Positions 54,300 through 63,419 of a DNA stretch of 64,000 nt are shown here, piece by piece. The notes below the pieces were generated by a model, which was given only the letters and a program-made list of their open reading frames with translations, did not search any database and was not told the origin of the DNA. Position 1 is the stretch's first letter; each line of letters opens with the position of its first letter. The DNA is taken from NCBI GenBank assembly GCA_038749105.1, contig JBCDIM010000001.1, positions 62,001-126,000 on the forward strand. Direction: 5' to 3'. The stretch is from JBCCOW01 sp038749105 (lineage in GTDB: Bacteria > Planctomycetota > Phycisphaerae > Phycisphaerales > Phycisphaeraceae). The translations under genes were made by a program, and so were the position numbers.

Positions 54300-55403
54300 G
54301 TGAGCGCCTCAGTTCCCTCGACACCCGTTGGCCAGACAGATTCGGCTGAGTTCGACCGTCAAACCGCGAGATCTGGACGAACAACCCTCGCGGATGTCGC
54401 CCGAAAGGCGGGCATGTCGATCGGAAGCGTTTCAGACATCCTCAACGAACGTGTGGGACGGTCGTACAGCCCCGAGGCAAAGGAGCGTGTCCACGCCGCG
54501 GTTCGCTCGAGCGGGTATGTCTCTAACCGCCGTGCCCAAATGCTGGCTCGGCGACAGTCCAACGAGATCGGGCTGCTGTTCACGCGGGACTTTCAGAACC
54601 CTTACTTCGCCGAGACGATTGAACGGCTACGCCAGCATGTCTCGGCGGCCGGTCTAGTGCCAACGCTGGAACTCCGCTCGGACTGGTACCACGCTGGCGA
54701 TCAAAGCGTCCGGGCGTTACTCGCTGACGGCGCAGCAGGGCTGCTCGTCGGACCCATCTACTCGCCGGAAGACCTCGCCATGGTTAACCGGATCCGCGAG
54801 ATGAACGAGCCGGTCATCTTCTTCGGTGGACGGATCGATAGCGGCAGCGACCTGGTCGCGAACGACCTCTACCGTGGCGGCCAGATCGCGGCCCAGCATG
54901 CCCTCGACGCCGGTCACACTCGCTTGGCGTACCTCGGGCCGAACCCCGTCGGGCGGACGATCGAAAAGGCCGCAGGCATCGCCGACACCCTCCGCGACGC
55001 CGGGCTTCTTGACGGCGTGATGTTTCATGCGGTGGACTTCTCCACGTCCGTATTAATGCACGGGCGGATCCAGGACTTCGTCGAACGCTGGCTCGCCTGC
55101 ACCGCGCAAGACCGCCCAACTGTATGCCTCTGCATGAACGACTACGTCGCGAGTGCCGCGATGAATGCCTTCCGTAACGCCGGCGTGTCGCTTCCGGAGC
55201 AGCTCTCATTCATCGGCTACGACGACATCACCGAAGCTCAGTATCTCGCCCCGCCTTTGACAACGGTCTATGGCGGGGCGGACCAGCAGATCCAAGCAGC
55301 GTGCGAACTGATCGCGCGTTGGATCCGTGACAACGTCCCCCCGTCCGAACAGACCGTGCTCGAGCCTCGGCTCGTCGAACGCTCGTCCGTGGTCCGCTTG
55401 TGA
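54300..55403 (+). CDS. LacI-family regulator, probably from a leaderless message
   Basis: A 367-residue repressor starting GTG 54300. An in-frame stop at 54294 and no other start before the helix-turn-helix make this the only start. A 27-residue tail precedes TTLADVARKAGMSIGSVSDILNE and the hinge GYVSNRRAQMLA. The sugar-binding domain follows (IGLLFTRDFQNPYFAETIERL, LLVGPIYSPEDLAMVNRIREM, SFIGYDDITEAQYLAPPL). The palindrome in its promoter suggests autoregulation. It heads the cassette with a PEP-CTERM protein, pseudopilin and GH42-like enzyme. Confidence 0.9.
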   Translation: MSASVPSTPVGQTDSAEFDRQTARSGRTTLADVARKAGMSIGSVSDILNERVGRSYSPEAKERVHAAVRSSGYVSNRRAQMLARRQSNEIGLLFTRDFQNPYFAETIERLRQHVSAAGLVPTLELRSDWYHAGDQSVRALLADGAAGLLVGPIYSPEDLAMVNRIREMNEPVIFFGGRIDSGSDLVANDLYRGGQIAAQHALDAGHTRLAYLGPNPVGRTIEKAAGIADTLRDAGLLDGVMFHAVDFSTSVLMHGRIQDFVERWLACTAQDRPTVCLCMNDYVASAAMNAFRNAGVSLPEQLSFIGYDDITEAQYLAPPLTTVYGGADQQIQAACELIARWIRDNVPPSEQTVLEPRLVERSSVVRL

Positions 55404-55464
55404 TTCCTGCATTCACTTACCCCTCACGTCTCAAGGTTCGGTTCTTACATACAGGAGGAAACCC

Positions 55465-56211
55465 ATGAAACTCCAGCTCGCCACCGCATTGGTTCTCGTC
55501 GCCGGCTCGTTCTTCTCGCCCGCCTCGGGCTCAGTGATCTTGCCGGGGGATACGGCCGACGGCGATATCAATGCCAACAATGTCATCGTCGCGAACGGCC
55601 TGACCCGCGCATGGAATATCGCCGGCACCCGCTCGACCGACGCGGCAGGCCTCCGCAATGTCCTTTTTGTCTTCGACGTCTCGACACTCCCAACAGGCGG
55701 GTCGCTCGAGTCCATCTGGTTCAACGCTACCTACCGCGAGACCTGGAACAACGCGGCCCTGCCGGACGGGTTCGCGGTCGATGCGTATTTCGTCGGCTTC
55801 AGCAGCACCGCAGCGCTTGACAACGACGTGCCCGCCGAGATGGTCCACGTTGCGGCGGACACGGGCCCCGGCATCAAGATCGCCGACGACATCTTGGTCA
55901 AGGGCAGTACACCCGCCAACAACACGCTGATCGACGAGATGGGCTTAGGTAACGCCGCATTCCTGACCGCGATGCAGGGCCGTGCCACAGACGGCACGGA
56001 GAACTTCGCCATCTTCCGGATCAACCCGGATGTGGCCCTGGCACCCGGGGCCCCTGGGTTCCGTGGGTTCGCGTTCTACCAGGCCAACGAGCCCGCCGAG
56101 GCGAACCGGCCGTTCCTCGAATACACCGAAGGCGTTGCGATCCCCGAGCCGAGTTCGGTGGGCTTGATGTCGCTCGGGCTGCTCGCCGTTGCCAAGCGTC
56201 GCCGCCGCTGA
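55465..56211 (+). CDS. PEP-CTERM sorting-domain protein
   Basis: A 248-residue secreted protein. ATG 55465 follows AGGAGG by 6 bases. Signal peptide LATALVLVAGSFFSPASG; then a beta-type domain (VLFVFDVSTLPTGGSLESIWF) similar to DNRLRE-type modules. The end VAIPEPSSVGLMSLGLLAVAKRRRR is the sorting signal. It follows the LacI gene by 61 bases and precedes the pseudopilin by 58, in the same order as other cassettes. It is likely held on the cell surface by exosortase processing. Confidence 0.88.
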   Translation: MKLQLATALVLVAGSFFSPASGSVILPGDTADGDINANNVIVANGLTRAWNIAGTRSTDAAGLRNVLFVFDVSTLPTGGSLESIWFNATYRETWNNAALPDGFAVDAYFVGFSSTAALDNDVPAEMVHVAADTGPGIKIADDILVKGSTPANNTLIDEMGLGNAAFLTAMQGRATDGTENFAIFRINPDVALAPGAPGFRGFAFYQANEPAEANRPFLEYTEGVAIPEPSSVGLMSLGLLAVAKRRRR

Positions 56212-56269
56212 GCCGCATCCACGCGGGCCCTCGGCCGATCTCGCTCTCTCTGCTACCAGGAGTCTGGTC

Positions 56270-57106
56270 ATGCACCACCACGCTTCACGCTCCCACGGAT
56301 TCACCCTGATCGAGCTGCTTGTTGTGATCTCGATCATCGCGCTGCTGATCGCGATCCTGCTGCCTGCTTTGGGTGCTGCGCGATCGGCCGCCCGGTCGAC
56401 GCAGTGCAAGTCAAACCTCCGCCAGCTCGGCGTCGTGCACGAGATCTACCGCAACGAAAACAACGACTTCTATGTCCACCTCACCGGCGACTGGGACGGC
56501 ACAGACGTGCAGTGGCCCCGCCTGCTGCTCGACCTCGCCATCGGCGACCGGCAGATCACCGGCTTCCCCGCCGGCCGGTTCTCCAAAGCCGACTGGGACC
56601 TCATGCTCTGCCCCGAGCAGGACCACAGCTTCATCGACGCACTCCCCGTGGTCTCCAACACTGTGTTCTCCGGCTTCATCGCACCCAACATCGACTACGG
56701 CTACAACGGCGCCGGGCTCGGGTCGAGCGCGCTCTACACCACGCCGCAGTTCGACCCAGCGCTCACGGCACCCCAGTGGGGCGCTTCGCTCCCGGGGATC
56801 AGTGTCCTCAGCCCATCGCGCACCTACCTGAACATGGACACCCGAGCACGGGGGCTCACCGTCGGCAGCGAAGGCGCGGCGGGCTTCCAGACCGGCTCAT
56901 ACCAGGCCACTCCCGACCGCCCCGGGCCGTCGACCACGGCGCAGGGCTCACCCGCAGGACGCCACACCAACAGCGTCAACATCCTGTTCGCCGACGGCCA
57001 CGCCGAGGGGGTACTGGTCAACCAGGCTGACGAGGACGACTTCGACACGCCCTACGACACGATCGGCACGTTCAACGACCCGGACTCGCCGTGGTTGGCG
57101 TTCTGA
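56270..57106 (+). CDS. Pseudopilin with H-x9-DG-type C-terminus
   Basis: A 278-residue protein from ATG 56270, AGGAG 7 bases before it. GFTLIELLVVISIIALLIAI (residues 10-29) is the prepilin signal and HTNSVNILFADGHAEGV the C-terminal H-x9-DG motif. It lies between PEP-CTERM and GH42-like genes with short gaps, so it is part of the LacI operon. It has the same arrangement as the pseudopilin gene at 37751. It probably joins an envelope fibre or sits in the inner membrane; this is inferred. Confidence 0.9.
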   Translation: MHHHASRSHGFTLIELLVVISIIALLIAILLPALGAARSAARSTQCKSNLRQLGVVHEIYRNENNDFYVHLTGDWDGTDVQWPRLLLDLAIGDRQITGFPAGRFSKADWDLMLCPEQDHSFIDALPVVSNTVFSGFIAPNIDYGYNGAGLGSSALYTTPQFDPALTAPQWGASLPGISVLSPSRTYLNMDTRARGLTVGSEGAAGFQTGSYQATPDRPGPSTTAQGSPAGRHTNSVNILFADGHAEGVLVNQADEDDFDTPYDTIGTFNDPDSPWLAF

Positions 57107-57143
57107 TTATCAGTCAAGACACACTCCAATAAGGACGCACACG

Positions 57144-59480
57144 ATGCAAGTACGCAGCCGCCCGACCCGTCGAGGCCGAGCCTGGAGCCTCTGGCTGGCT
57201 ACCGCAGCCCTGCTAGCCGCCGCTCAAACGCTTGCCGAGCCCCCGACCCACGACGAGGTCGCCGACCGGTACCGCTCGGTGGCCGCGCTCCAGCAGCGTG
57301 TGCAACAGATGGGCCACGACACAACCTACGAGTTCGTGTCGCTCCACACGGTGTCGCTGTTCCTCGACTTCGTGCAATGGGACAAGGCCAACCCCGACAA
57401 GGTCGCGCAGCGACTGGAGAAATACCGGCGTAAGTTCCCGGTCGACATCGCCGGGTACGCCCGCGATCTGCCCGGCATCCAGCTCGCCGACTGCATGGTC
57501 CTGCTCGACGACGCCGAAGCCTCTCTCGAAGCCCTGGCCAACGGCACGCTCCAGCGTCGGACGCCGCCCCAGCGTGACGGGTCGAAGATGCGCTTCGACG
57601 GCCCGCACGTCGTGATGGACGGCAGACCGGTCTTCCCAAGCACCTTCATCTGGATGCCCCACACCCCCGAGAACGAGCGGGCCTTCGGCGCCTTCCATAA
57701 CGCCTACACGACCGCGCTCTACCTCAAGCCCGACCTGTCGAGCAACCGCCCGGACGGCGGCGTCCTGAGCGGCAACCAAATCGAGCCCAACGACACCCGG
57801 TTCCGCACCGGGCTGTTCATCGGCCACAACCGCCCCGTATGGATGGAGGAACGCCACCCCGAGATGATCCAGGGCGAGCGGCACTTCACCCGGTACGACA
57901 TCGACAACCCCGGCGTCCGCGACATCGTCTCGAGCATGCTCGACCGAGCGATCCCCGATGCGCTGCCCACCAACGACCACAACCTCTACCTGCTGGCCAA
58001 CGAGCCGCACTTCTCCACCGCGGTCGGCCGGTGGATGGCATCGGAGATGTCCGAACACACACACGCCGGCTTCCGGGTCTGGCTCAAGTCGCACTACGGC
58101 AGCATCGACAAGCTCAACGCCTCATGGGCAGCGTCACATCCATCATTCGACGCCATCCGCATCGAGCTGCCCATCGACCCCGAGCTCCAGGGCGGAGCCC
58201 AGTGGTACGACTGGTGCCGATACAACATGGACCGGGTCAACGACTGGTTCGCGTTCCTCAAAGACAAAGTGCGCGAGCACGACCCCGAAGCGATTACCAC
58301 CATCAAGAAGATCGGCCACCTGCTGAGCCGACCCCACCGCGACCACGGCATCGACATCGAAACCCTGATCCGCATGCAGGAAGTCCCGGGCCTCGACCCC
58401 GGCACCGCCCCGGCGTTCGACGACCTGATCTATTGGAAGTTCCGCCGGGACGAAGTCCGGCACCCCTACGCGATCGACTGGCGGGCCCAGAGCGCAACCC
58501 TCGACATGATCAAGTCCATCGCCCCGGACCGGCCCGTCTACAACTCGGAGTGGCATGGCTTCGGCACCGCCAAGTGGATCTCGACCAAGATGTCCGCCGA
58601 CTACGTCCGGGCCGGGTTCTGGCTGGAGTTCCTGCACGGCGACAGCATGATCAACGCCTGGTTCTGGGGGCGGAACGCCGACGGCTCGATGAAGGGCAGC
58701 GTGCTCAACGGGCCGTTGACGCAGCCGATCGCCGTGGCAGCATTCGGGCGGGTGATGCACGAACTCAACGCGTTCGCACCCGAAGTGGCGGCGTTGTCGC
58801 AGGCCCCCAAGCGTGCGTTCGTTTTCTACGCCGAGGACGCGGCGATCTCGAGTGAGGCCTACGCACGGGGCGTGATGACCACGCACGAAGCGCTGACGCT
58901 CGCCGGTGCGATCGTGGGCTTTGTAACGCCAACCATGCTCCACGACGCCCCCGACGCGTACCCGCTGGTGGTCGTCCCCGAAGCCAGCCACATCAGCGAC
59001 GATAGCCTCGCCGCGCTGCGTGAGGCCGACACCGCCCGCGTGCTGATCGGGACCGGGCACTTCCGGCTCAACGAGCGGGGCCAGCCGCGCGATCCGGCGG
59101 GCGAGCTCTTCGGCATTGCGGTCGCCGAACGTCTCGAATCGGCAACACCCGCCGAGCTGGCTAAGCAGCTCCGCCCGATCCTCGCACAGGCCGGCGCGCT
59201 CGCACCTGTGACCGTGGCGGACGCGGCGTCGGGTGCCCTGCCCGTAGGCGTACTGGCACGATCGGTCGCCGTGGATGACGGCTGGCTGGTCGCCCTGGTT
59301 AACACCGCCAAGACCGAACACGCGGTCAACCTGACCGGCCCCAACGGGATTGCGCTCGACGTCGCAACCGTAGATGACCACGGCCCGTTTGACGGCAGCC
59401 TACCCCCGCTCGCCGTCCGCCTGCTCAAGGCCAAGGCCCAGCCCGAAGCGGTCGCGCAAACGACATCGCCCACGCGCTGA
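57144..59480 (+). CDS. Secreted GH42-like beta-galactosidase-type enzyme
   Basis: A 778-residue protein from ATG 57144 (AAGGAC 7 bases before). Signal peptide LWLATAALLAAAQTLA. The barrel carries LLANEPHFST, with the acid/base Glu at residue 287, and FRVWLKSHYGSIDKLNASWAA, very typical of GH42. YNSEWHGF places the nucleophile Glu at residue 469. A Rossmann-like C-terminal domain (ISSEAYARGVMTTHEALTLAG, then PLVVVPEASHISD) fits GH42 trimer domains. It would release beta-linked galactose or a related sugar; related folds include agarases. It is the enzyme of the LacI cassette, followed 8 bases later by a truncated gene. Confidence 0.82.
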   Translation: MQVRSRPTRRGRAWSLWLATAALLAAAQTLAEPPTHDEVADRYRSVAALQQRVQQMGHDTTYEFVSLHTVSLFLDFVQWDKANPDKVAQRLEKYRRKFPVDIAGYARDLPGIQLADCMVLLDDAEASLEALANGTLQRRTPPQRDGSKMRFDGPHVVMDGRPVFPSTFIWMPHTPENERAFGAFHNAYTTALYLKPDLSSNRPDGGVLSGNQIEPNDTRFRTGLFIGHNRPVWMEERHPEMIQGERHFTRYDIDNPGVRDIVSSMLDRAIPDALPTNDHNLYLLANEPHFSTAVGRWMASEMSEHTHAGFRVWLKSHYGSIDKLNASWAASHPSFDAIRIELPIDPELQGGAQWYDWCRYNMDRVNDWFAFLKDKVREHDPEAITTIKKIGHLLSRPHRDHGIDIETLIRMQEVPGLDPGTAPAFDDLIYWKFRRDEVRHPYAIDWRAQSATLDMIKSIAPDRPVYNSEWHGFGTAKWISTKMSADYVRAGFWLEFLHGDSMINAWFWGRNADGSMKGSVLNGPLTQPIAVAAFGRVMHELNAFAPEVAALSQAPKRAFVFYAEDAAISSEAYARGVMTTHEALTLAGAIVGFVTPTMLHDAPDAYPLVVVPEASHISDDSLAALREADTARVLIGTGHFRLNERGQPRDPAGELFGIAVAERLESATPAELAKQLRPILAQAGALAPVTVADAASGALPVGVLARSVAVDDGWLVALVNTAKTEHAVNLTGPNGIALDVATVDDHGPFDGSLPPLAVRLLKAKAQPEAVAQTTSPTR

Positions 59481-59488
59481 TCCGGTCA

Positions 59489-59760
59489 TGCTGATCAACG
59501 CCTACTACTACGCACCCCACAACCACAGCCTGCTCACCCGCCATCTGCAAGCCGACCTCAAGCTCATGGCGTCGTTGGGCACCGACCTGGTATCCGTCTG
59601 CGTCGCGGAGAGCCAGCTCACAAACTGGCACCAGCAGCGGCTCCGCAACACCGTCGACCTCATCCACGAACACGGGATATGCGCCTGCGCCATCCCGAAC
59701 CGCTGGGCGGGGCTCACCGCCTGCTGTTTTCAGACCACGCCTAGTTTGCAGGGGGCAAGT
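59489..59760 (+). pseudogene. Truncated gene of unknown function
   Basis: From ATG 59489 about 75 residues read cleanly (MLINAYYYAPHNHSLLTRHL, then GTDLVSVCVAESQLTNWHQQ, up to PNRWAGL) and look like the start of a cytoplasmic barrel protein. After about 59715 the coding quality is lost, and soon the sequence joins the 3' end of an SSS gene in another frame. It is 8 bases after the GH42-like stop, so it was the next gene of the operon before a deletion. Confidence 0.65.
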
Positions 59761-59893
59761 CAGCCTCATCCTGGCGCGCGTGCTGATCCCCAACAACCTT
59801 TCGGGCCGGCTGTGCTTCCTGTTCGTCGGCGGTTCGCTGATCGCGGTGGGGGGGCTTCTGTACGGGCTCTACCGCAGGGCACGGAAACGCGAG
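59761..59893 (+). pseudogene. 3' fragment of an SSS symporter gene
   Basis: The frame reads ARVLIPNNLSGRLCFLFVGG, then SLIAVGGLLYGLYRRARKR, nearly the same as the C-terminus of the 33329-35149 symporter (LIPNDLSGRLCFLFVGGLLI) with high base identity. The first 550 or so residues are missing. Together with the truncated gene before it this marks a deletion inside a former cassette. The normal stop is lost. The following bases to 60053 hold nothing else. Confidence 0.8.
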
Positions 59894-60053
59894 AAGACCA
59901 CCGTGGTGGGCCTTGGCGGATCATCGGAACCGAGCGTAGGCGGAGTCCACCACGATCGCAAGACTCCCTGGTTGCCCAATAGCCGTACCGTGGCGCGGCG
60001 GCCAATCCAGTGGGGCTACAGCCTGCTCACAGACCGGGCAGCGCATTCGGTTC

Positions 60054-61121
60054 TCAAACGGGTTCCTGACGCATATCTCGGTGACGACGTGAAATCAGCA
60101 GAACGCCTCCGATCAACGAGAGCAGGGCGGTCCCCGGCTCGGGGATCTCCACCGTAGGCAGCGCAGTCAGGCTGAAGACTTCCGTGGTGTAGCTGGCGGC
60201 GAACAGGTTCCCGCTGATATCAAGCACATCACCATCCGAAACGTTAGTGAAGTCGCCGTCACCGCCGAAACCGCCGCTGGCGTTGATCACCTCGAAAACC
60301 GTGCCCGGCGTGTGGACGTACCCCGCCCCAAGCTGAAGGTCAAAGATTGAACCCGGGCCTGAACCATCGATAAACGAGGCTACGCCATTGACATCGATCG
60401 TGCTGAAACCCGTATCGTCGATCACAGCACGGAGTGTGGCCGAGCCCAAGCCGTTGGGATTGAAAGACAGGCCGTTCACGCCGATGTCGATCGCTAGGTT
60501 GCCGCCCGTGATGCTGAGCAGCGATGTGCCGTTCACTGCGCTCAGTACCATTTCACGGGCAAAGAACGTTCCGTAGTCGGTCATATTTATGGTACCGGCC
60601 TGGTTCGCCCGCACAGCGACCGTAACCCGCCGAGAATCCAGGAAAAAATCCGGCGCGTCTACCTGTGCACCGCCGAAGTTGTAGGTTCCGGACAGGACGC
60701 CATTTCCTCCGATACCGATCTGTAGATCGCGATTGCCGCTGCCCGGCGTCCCTACGGAGATTCTCAGAGCGCCCGCCGTATGATTGAGTACACCGGAAAA
60801 AGCCGAGCCACTTTCATAGCCGACACGCACCACAGCGTTACTCGAGAGCTGTCCGCCAGTCAGGTTCAGTGTGGCGACACCTGTCGTGCTACCAACATCG
60901 ATGCCTCGTGCAGAGTTGGTGGCGCCAGAGGAAATGACATTCGCGCCATCGAGATTAATCACGCCCGGTTCACTCGCCGCCACCGGTACACCACCCGTCC
61001 AGTTGCCCGCATCTTCCCAAGCGTTCGAAATGCTACCCGACCAGACGCTGGCAAACGACGGAGTTGTGGTGCTCGCAGCTGCAACGGCCACGAATGCAAA
61101 AGTGGAAAGTCTGAGCGTCAT
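60054..61121 (-). CDS. PEP-CTERM protein with repetitive beta-type passenger
   Basis: A 355-residue protein; ATG 61121 has AAGGAGG 5 bases before it. Signal peptide LSTFAFVAVAAASTTTPSFA, then SVWSGSISNAWEDAGNWTGG and repeated Gly/Asn-rich segments (GVLNHTAGALRISVGTPGSG, GTYNFGGAQV). VEIPEPGTALLSLIGGVLLISRRHRD is the sorting signal, with a slightly longer tail (MRQEPV). It is a paralogue of 27098-28165. It lies downstream of a TTGACA promoter with an inverted repeat at 61215-61256 and is a single gene on its strand here. Confidence 0.87.
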   Translation of the reverse strand: MTLRLSTFAFVAVAAASTTTPSFASVWSGSISNAWEDAGNWTGGVPVAASEPGVINLDGANVISSGATNSARGIDVGSTTGVATLNLTGGQLSSNAVVRVGYESGSAFSGVLNHTAGALRISVGTPGSGNRDLQIGIGGNGVLSGTYNFGGAQVDAPDFFLDSRRVTVAVRANQAGTINMTDYGTFFAREMVLSAVNGTSLLSITGGNLAIDIGVNGLSFNPNGLGSATLRAVIDDTGFSTIDVNGVASFIDGSGPGSIFDLQLGAGYVHTPGTVFEVINASGGFGGDGDFTNVSDGDVLDISGNLFAASYTTEVFSLTALPTVEIPEPGTALLSLIGGVLLISRRHRDMRQEPV

Positions 61122-61214
61122 GAGGCCTCCTTAGAAATCAGAAACAGGCAAGGGAATCGGGACCGCGACAGAATTTTCCACCCCCGGCTGTCCTCATATG
61201 GCCCCTGTATCACC

Positions 61215-61256
61215 TAATCATTGATTACACAGTAAGGCATTGCGTGGAAATGTCAA
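61215..61256 (-). promoter_or_regulatory. Promoter and inverted repeat for the PEP-CTERM gene
   Basis: On the minus strand TTGACA (61256-61251) is followed after 16 bases by TACTGT (61234-61229). TAATCA-T-TGATTA (61215-61227), an odd-length palindrome, lies at the RNA start. It is unlike the CG-centred LacI sites. The AT-rich stretch 61260-61494 holds no gene. Confidence 0.55.
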
Positions 61257-61494
61257 CGAATTTACGATATTTCCATATCCATTTATTTTTAATACAACAT
61301 CTTTTTTTACAATTATTAATATAGTTCTTGAGATATTAATGATTGACTTAAGCGGTTCATCTACAGGCTATTTTTCCATTTTCGGAACTAATCGACCTAT
61401 GTACATGGCGCTTCAGTCATGCGTGCAGGATCACCGCCCCTTCACTCGCCGGCGGTTTCTTGGCTTGGGCTGGGTGCTCTGTTGTGAAAGGAGC

Positions 61495-63324
61495 CTAGTT
61501 CGGCCTTGAAGGACCTTCATCTCTAGATGAGACGTCGCCCATCGATGGCGGACCCGACCGACCCGCTCTCCGTCCAACCCAAGCCAGCACCACGCCGATC
61601 CCCACCATGACGCCACCCACATAAAGGAACGCCAGCCTGCCAAACAGGGCGTTGGGGATGAAAACGCCCAACAAGACAAAGCCCCCGAAGCCAAGACAGA
61701 TCAGGCTGACCAAGCGGTACTGCATCGCATCCTGGTCTTCGATCCTCTCACGCCGCGGGTCGATCGGTGTAGACATGTCGGTGAAGAAGGCGTCCACGCT
61801 CTCGCGATGGGCCTTGCCCGACCTTTCGTAGAACAGCCGCGTCACAAGAAACCAGACTGAGGAGCAGGCGATCACCGCGAGCGAAATAAACACGAAACGC
61901 GAATCAATGATCTCTTGATCCGTCAGCGGTTGGAGGTAGCCCATGACACGGGCGAAGCGTTCGGGGCTGTAGAAACCCTTCGCGATTGCTCCTACCGCAA
62001 CACCGACCAGCACTGTGCTCCAACCACTCCAAGAAGGGGTCTTCTTGATCACAACGCCCAACGCAACCGGGACCACCGTCGGCACCAAGACCATCGAGTT
62101 GAGCAGGAGAAAGATATCAAAGAGGTTGATATCGCGGAGGCTGTCAAACATGAGGCCGATCAGGATCACCAGCCCGCCAAAGATGCCCGTGAAGACTTTT
62201 CCGACGCGGACCTGGTTCTCCTCGCTCGCGCGTCGGTTGAGATACTTGATGTAGATGTTCCGCACGAAGAAACCCGCATTCCGGTTGAGTGCGGTGTCCA
62301 TGGAGGACATGCTGGCGGCAAACATCCCACAGATCAGCAGGCCGATCAGGCCTTGCGGGAGTGTGTAGAAGGCCATCGCGACGAACGCGCCCTCTTCGGG
62401 GATCTTCAGGTTGGGGAACACTTCGGCCATACTGGGGAAGACCACCGCCGCGCACAAGGCGGGCAGCTGCATCAGGATCATGAGTGGGATGATCGCCGAG
62501 AGCACAAACCGCATGACGATCATGCCGCGCGCCTGTCTTCCGTTCTTGACCAGCAGGTACTTGGCCCCTTCGCCCTGCATATTTAGCGTGTAGAACAGCG
62601 TGCTGATCTGCATGGTGATCAGCCAGAGCCAGATGATGGCGAGCCTTCCTGTATAGGTGAAGTCGGTCTGGCGTTCGGGTAGAGCGGCGAACATGTTTGC
62701 CAGCCCGCCGATTTCGGGCAGCCGCAGGGTGGCAAAGATCACCACAGAGACGATCAGGAAGAGCATCACGCCCTGGACAAAATCGCTCGCCGCCACGGCC
62801 CACTGACCCCCGGCCATCGCCATGACCGTGACGATGACGCCGAGGCCGATCAGCGAGATCGTCATGTCGATATTCAGAGCGGCGGACATGAACACCGCCA
62901 CGGTGTTGAGTCCGATGCCACCCCAGAACAGGCCCATCGGCAGAACGAGATAGGTATAGAACTGTTCGGTGCCGAACCCGAAACGCCGGCAGATCGCTTC
63001 CACCGAGGTCACGACACGCATCTGCCTAAAGCGCGGGGCCATGTACCAGAGCACGGGGATCTGGATGAGTGTCCCCAAAAACCAGGCCAGCGGGAGAAGG
63101 AACCCCGAGTCGTAGACCTTGGCGGCGGCACCGGTAAAACTCCAGGTACTGATCCCCGAGATGATGGCGGACATACCCGCCATCCACCAGAGCATGTTGC
63201 CGCCGCCGCGGAAGTAGTCGCTCGAGTTCCGGTTTACCCTACGGAACAAGAACCCGATCCCGACAATGAACGCGAAGTAGAACGCAATCACCCCCCAGTC
63301 CCAGATTGTGAGTTCAAACGTCAT
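61495..63324 (-). CDS. Sodium:solute symporter, SSS family
   Basis: A 609-residue inner-membrane carrier with about 13-14 helices: DYFRGGGNMLWWMAGMSAIISGISTWSFTGAAA is a family-type start (quoted in two halves in the gene: DYFRGGGNMLWWMAG and MSAIISGISTWSFTG). MSSMDTALNRNAGFFVRN matches the other symporter. It likely brings in a sugar or uronate with sodium. It follows a cut gene (63420-64000) by about 95 bases, the usual order enzyme > symporter of this window. A ribosome site before ATG 63324 is weak. Confidence 0.9.
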   Translation of the reverse strand: MTFELTIWDWGVIAFYFAFIVGIGFLFRRVNRNSSDYFRGGGNMLWWMAGMSAIISGISTWSFTGAAAKVYDSGFLLPLAWFLGTLIQIPVLWYMAPRFRQMRVVTSVEAICRRFGFGTEQFYTYLVLPMGLFWGGIGLNTVAVFMSAALNIDMTISLIGLGVIVTVMAMAGGQWAVAASDFVQGVMLFLIVSVVIFATLRLPEIGGLANMFAALPERQTDFTYTGRLAIIWLWLITMQISTLFYTLNMQGEGAKYLLVKNGRQARGMIVMRFVLSAIIPLMILMQLPALCAAVVFPSMAEVFPNLKIPEEGAFVAMAFYTLPQGLIGLLICGMFAASMSSMDTALNRNAGFFVRNIYIKYLNRRASEENQVRVGKVFTGIFGGLVILIGLMFDSLRDINLFDIFLLLNSMVLVPTVVPVALGVVIKKTPSWSGWSTVLVGVAVGAIAKGFYSPERFARVMGYLQPLTDQEIIDSRFVFISLAVIACSSVWFLVTRLFYERSGKAHRESVDAFFTDMSTPIDPRRERIEDQDAMQYRLVSLICLGFGGFVLLGVFIPNALFGRLAFLYVGGVMVGIGVVLAWVGRRAGRSGPPSMGDVSSRDEGPSRPN

Positions 63325-63419
63325 CGGCTAACACACCGCCTAACGGGGAGCACCGGCAGCGATTCGGAGACGGGGCATGCTCGCCTCGCGGCGTCGGATC
63401 GGGTCTTTAACAGAACGGC

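Noticed and set aside
53866..54384. A 172-residue minus-strand open frame that might be an integrase end next to the tRNA scar.
   Set aside because: No tyrosine or serine recombinase motif is visible and it overlaps the LacI promoter and start.
345..57106. The five pseudopilin genes as a type II secretion or type IV pilus locus.
   Set aside because: No secretion ATPase, platform protein, secretin or prepilin peptidase is in the window; they are scattered single genes in sugar cassettes.
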